This document shows, one piece after another, positions 61,646 through 64,000 of a stretch of 64,000 bases of DNA. Under the pieces are notes generated by a model. That model saw nothing but the letters and a program-made list of their open reading frames with translations, did not search any database and had not been told where the DNA came from. This DNA is from Bacillus tianshenii. GTDB taxonomy: Bacteria; Bacillota; Bacilli; Bacillales; Bacillaceae_N. The position numbers were made by a program, and so were the translations under genes. Position 1 is the first letter of the stretch, and every line of letters begins with the position of its first letter. The DNA is taken from positions 1,802,115-1,866,114 of the forward strand of contig CP129018.1 in NCBI GenBank assembly GCA_020524525.2, written 5' to 3'.

Positions 61646-62932
61646 TTACATTCGACAGCTATTTAAATGGTCAAAAAATGTTGGGTAAGACACTTTGATC
61701 GCGTCCGAACGTTTCAAAGTCACAGCTTCTTCCGTTAAACATGAAGCGATAGCAAGCATCATGCCAATACGATGATCGCCACAACTATCAACTTCTCCAC
61801 CATGCACTGTTCCCTTTCCTTTAATGACCATACCATCATCTCTTGCTTCGATATTAACGCCAAGCTTAAGCAACTGCTCAACAACTGTATCAATTCGATT
61901 TGTTTCTTTTACTTTGAGCTCTTCAGCATCCTTTATAATCGTTGTACCGTTTGCTTGAGAAGCAAGCAAGGCAATAATTGGAATTTCATCAATTAACCTC
62001 GGGATAAGCGCACCGCCGACTTCTGTTGCTTGTAGATCTGATGTAGAAATCGTTAAGTCAGCAACAGGTTCTTCATTTTCAATCCGTTCATTATGAATCG
62101 TCAGCTTGGCATTCATCGCTTGTAACACATCGATAATACCTGTTCGTGTTGGGTTCATCCCTACATTTCTTAATGTAATTTCACTATTTGGAATCATTGC
62201 ACCTGCAGCAAGGAAAAATGCCGCAGAGGAAATATCACCGGGTACATGAACATTTGTAGCTGTAAGGGATTGTCCGCCTTCTACCGATACTGTCAAGCCA
62301 TCGCGTATTACCTCTGCCCCAAATGCTTGAAGCATACGTTCAGTATGGTCACGAGAAAGGTGTGGCTCTGTTACAGAGGTTGTCCCCTTTGCTCCAAGCC
62401 CAGCAAGTAAAATACATGACTTAACTTGAGCACTGGCCACAGGTGATTCATATTGTAATGGCTCTAGGGAACCTCCGCGAATCGACAGTGGTGTTAAACG
62501 TCCATTTTCACGGCCGTCAATCTGTGCTCCCATCTTTCGAAGCGGAACGGTTACGCGGTCCATCGGTCTTTTCGCGATCGATTCGTCCCCAACGACAACT
62601 GAATGAAAAGGTAGCGAAGCAAGAATACCGAGCATTAACCGTGTAGTTGTTCCAGAGTTCCCGACATCCAACACGTCTATAGGTTCGTTCAAACCATTTA
62701 CACCCGTGCCTAGCACAACGACTTTGTCTTCTGTTCGTTCAATTTGAACGCCCATCTTTTGAAAACATGCGATCGTACTTAAACAATCTTCTCCTTCAAG
62801 GAAATTTGTGATTTCAGTTTTTCCTTTTGCAAGTGCTCCAAACATAACAGCACGGTGAGAGATTGATTTATCTCCTGGTATTTCAATTGTTCCATGCAAG
62901 CCGCGAACTTTTTCATGTAATGTCATTTCCAT
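61646..62932 (-). CDS. aroA: 5-enolpyruvylshikimate-3-phosphate synthase
   Basis: Shikimate pathway enzyme (named aroE in B. subtilis). It has [33 protein letters not shown], and [15 protein letters not shown]. 428 residues. ATG with GGGAGGG 8 bases upstream, 15 bases after tyrA, so co-transcribed. Confidence 0.96.
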   Translation of the reverse strand: MEMTLHEKVRGLHGTIEIPGDKSISHRAVMFGALAKGKTEITNFLEGEDCLSTIACFQKMGVQIERTEDKVVVLGTGVNGLNEPIDVLDVGNSGTTTRLMLGILASLPFHSVVVGDESIAKRPMDRVTVPLRKMGAQIDGRENGRLTPLSIRGGSLEPLQYESPVASAQVKSCILLAGLGAKGTTSVTEPHLSRDHTERMLQAFGAEVIRDGLTVSVEGGQSLTATNVHVPGDISSAAFFLAAGAMIPNSEITLRNVGMNPTRTGIIDVLQAMNAKLTIHNERIENEEPVADLTISTSDLQATEVGGALIPRLIDEIPIIALLASQANGTTIIKDAEELKVKETNRIDTVVEQLLKLGVNIEARDDGMVIKGKGTVHGGEVDSCGDHRIGMMLAIASCLTEEAVTLKRSDAIKVSYPTFFDHLNSCRM

Positions 62933-62947
62933 GTTCGGTTCCCTCCC

Positions 62948-64000
62948 TTATGCCATTTCATACGTTTCGTAGTCTTTATCCGTCAGGACATCTTTTGCTT
63001 GTTCACGGTCTGATTCACTGCGGAAGCTTAAACGAAGCACCCCGAGAATGTCTTCCCGTGCCTCGATAATACGAATGTTTGTAATACTGATTTCAGCTTC
63101 AGCAAGGATACCTGTCACTTCACTGATCACACCAGGATGGTCAGGCACATCGACATATAAATCATAGAATGACGGGAGGGCACCGCGCTTTTTCTGCGGC
63201 AATTCATCTCGAAACGCCTTTGCGCCTTCGAAATAATGATAAATCCCGTCACTATCTAACCCTGCAATCATATCTTTAACAGCTTCCATTTCCGTTTGCC
63301 ACTTTTCAATTAAACGTAATAATGTTTGCTGATTATGTAAGAGAATATCACGCCACATCACCGGGCTTCCAGATGCAATTCGCGTAATATCACGAAAACC
63401 ACCTGCAGCTAGACTAGATACAGAAGGAAATTCACTTTCAAGGCTTGCAACCTGGTGCACAAGGCCTGCTGCAACAATATGCGGAAAGTGACTAATCGCC
63501 CCTGCAATTGTATCGTGTTCGAGTGGAGCCATTTCGACAAAAGTTGCTTTCGTCCCCTTTAGAAGCTCTTTCAGTGCCTCAATCTTTTCTTTTGGTGTTT
63601 GCTCGTCAGGAGTTAAGATATAAAAGGCATTTTCAAACAAGTGAGCTCTTGCCGCAACCGCTCCACTTTTATGCGAACCAGCCATCGGATGACCACCGAT
63701 AAATGTAACACTGCTGTCAGCAAATACTTCAGCAGCTTTAACAGCTTCCTGCTTTGTACTACCGACGTCAGTAATAATTGCAGAAGGCTTTAAATCATAG
63801 GTCGTTAATTCTCGAATTAATTCATCCGTCTGGCGGACAGGGGCCGCTAAAATAATATAATCTGCTGCTTCTGCTCCTTCACGTATCGAAGAAGCTTCAC
63901 TGTCAATAATTTGCAGTGAAGCTGCCATTCTCATTTGCTCGCTGTTTACATCAAACCCAATGATTTCTACCTCTGTATGCTCACGCTTTATCGCTAGTGC
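62948..64000 (-). CDS. tyrA: Prephenate dehydrogenase TyrA (partial, runs off the window)
   Basis: Makes 4-hydroxyphenylpyruvate for tyrosine. The visible part has EVEIIGFDVNSEQMRMAASL, IGGHPMAGSHKSG (substrate His), AISHFPHIVAAGLV and SGSPVMWRDILLHN. A C-terminal ACT domain (YDLYVDVPDHPGVISEVTGI) is probably regulatory. The frame is open to base 64000; the first residues, including the Gly-rich NAD motif, lie beyond the window. It precedes aroA in the same operon. Confidence 0.95.
   Translation of the reverse strand, partial: ALAIKREHTEVEIIGFDVNSEQMRMAASLQIIDSEASSIREGAEAADYIILAAPVRQTDELIRELTTYDLKPSAIITDVGSTKQEAVKAAEVFADSSVTFIGGHPMAGSHKSGAVAARAHLFENAFYILTPDEQTPKEKIEALKELLKGTKATFVEMAPLEHDTIAGAISHFPHIVAAGLVHQVASLESEFPSVSSLAAGGFRDITRIASGSPVMWRDILLHNQQTLLRLIEKWQTEMEAVKDMIAGLDSDGIYHYFEGAKAFRDELPQKKRGALPSFYDLYVDVPDHPGVISEVTGILAEAEISITNIRIIEAREDILGVLRLSFRSESDREQAKDVLTDKDYETYEMA

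Overview
The window is a gene-dense, low-GC chromosomal stretch of an endospore-forming Bacillaceae bacterium (Bacillus sensu lato). The evidence is the conserved Bacillus gene order (yprA-yprB, cotD, ypsA, gpsB, rnpB, ypsC, ypvA; yppC-recU-ponA; ypoC-nth-dnaD-asnS-aspB-ypmB-ypmA-dinG-panDCB-birA-cca-bshA-bshB1-dapB-ypjD; ypjC-ypjB-ypjA-qcrCBA-ypiF-ypiB-ypiA-aroA-tyrA), a class B RNase P RNA, sporulation genes (cotD-like, sspM, racA-like, ypjB), bacillithiol genes, GGAGG ribosome binding sites and frequent GTG or TTG starts. Nearly everything is on the minus strand. The plus-strand genes are a CheX-like gene, two tiny genes near 29.5-29.7 kb, sspM, recU-ponA and ypjC. No rRNA, tRNA, prophage, insertion sequence or CRISPR array was seen.

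Layout: 0.1-5.4 kb holds a Tat-exported PhoD phosphatase, an unannotated 54-residue membrane protein behind a near-consensus Fur box, the bpsA-bpsB alkylpyrone pair, an orphan CheX-like gene and a beta-carbonic anhydrase. 5.5-9.6 kb is a biotin/fatty-acid operon (bioY-yhfT-yhfS-SDR reductase) behind a BirA-type operator overlapping its promoter. 9.7-21.6 kb holds ypvA, ypsC, a PAS-PAS-GGDEF-EAL protein, rnpB, gpsB, ypsA, a cotD-like gene and mrfB-mrfA (yprB-yprA), with a tandem palindromic repeat cluster at 17.4-17.85 kb. 21.7-26.7 kb is a three-gene phosphorelay/c-di-GMP operon.

26.8-32 kb is an accessory stretch of small genes (YdjM/YvsG-like protein, ProC-like protein, UspA, tiny hydrophilic ORFs, yppE, a racA-like gene, sspM, yppC) with one large intergenic repeat element. 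32-64 kb is mostly the housekeeping cluster: cell wall, Holliday junction resolution, base excision repair, replication initiation, Asn and Asp metabolism, pantothenate, biotin ligase, CCA addition, bacillithiol, lysine pathway, the cytochrome bc complex and aromatic amino acids. tyrA runs off the right end.

Functional links: birA at 47.4-48.4 kb encodes the likely repressor of the bioY operon at 9 kb. The panB leader carries a terminator hairpin, an SD-sequestering hairpin and a possible Pan-motif RNA. Two GGDEF proteins, one also carrying EAL, lie within 13 kb. Several enzyme-like proteins lack expected catalytic residues: a thiolase with Gly for the second Cys, a secreted metallo-beta-lactamase-fold protein without the metal-binding His, and an amidohydrolase-like protein without the HxH motif.
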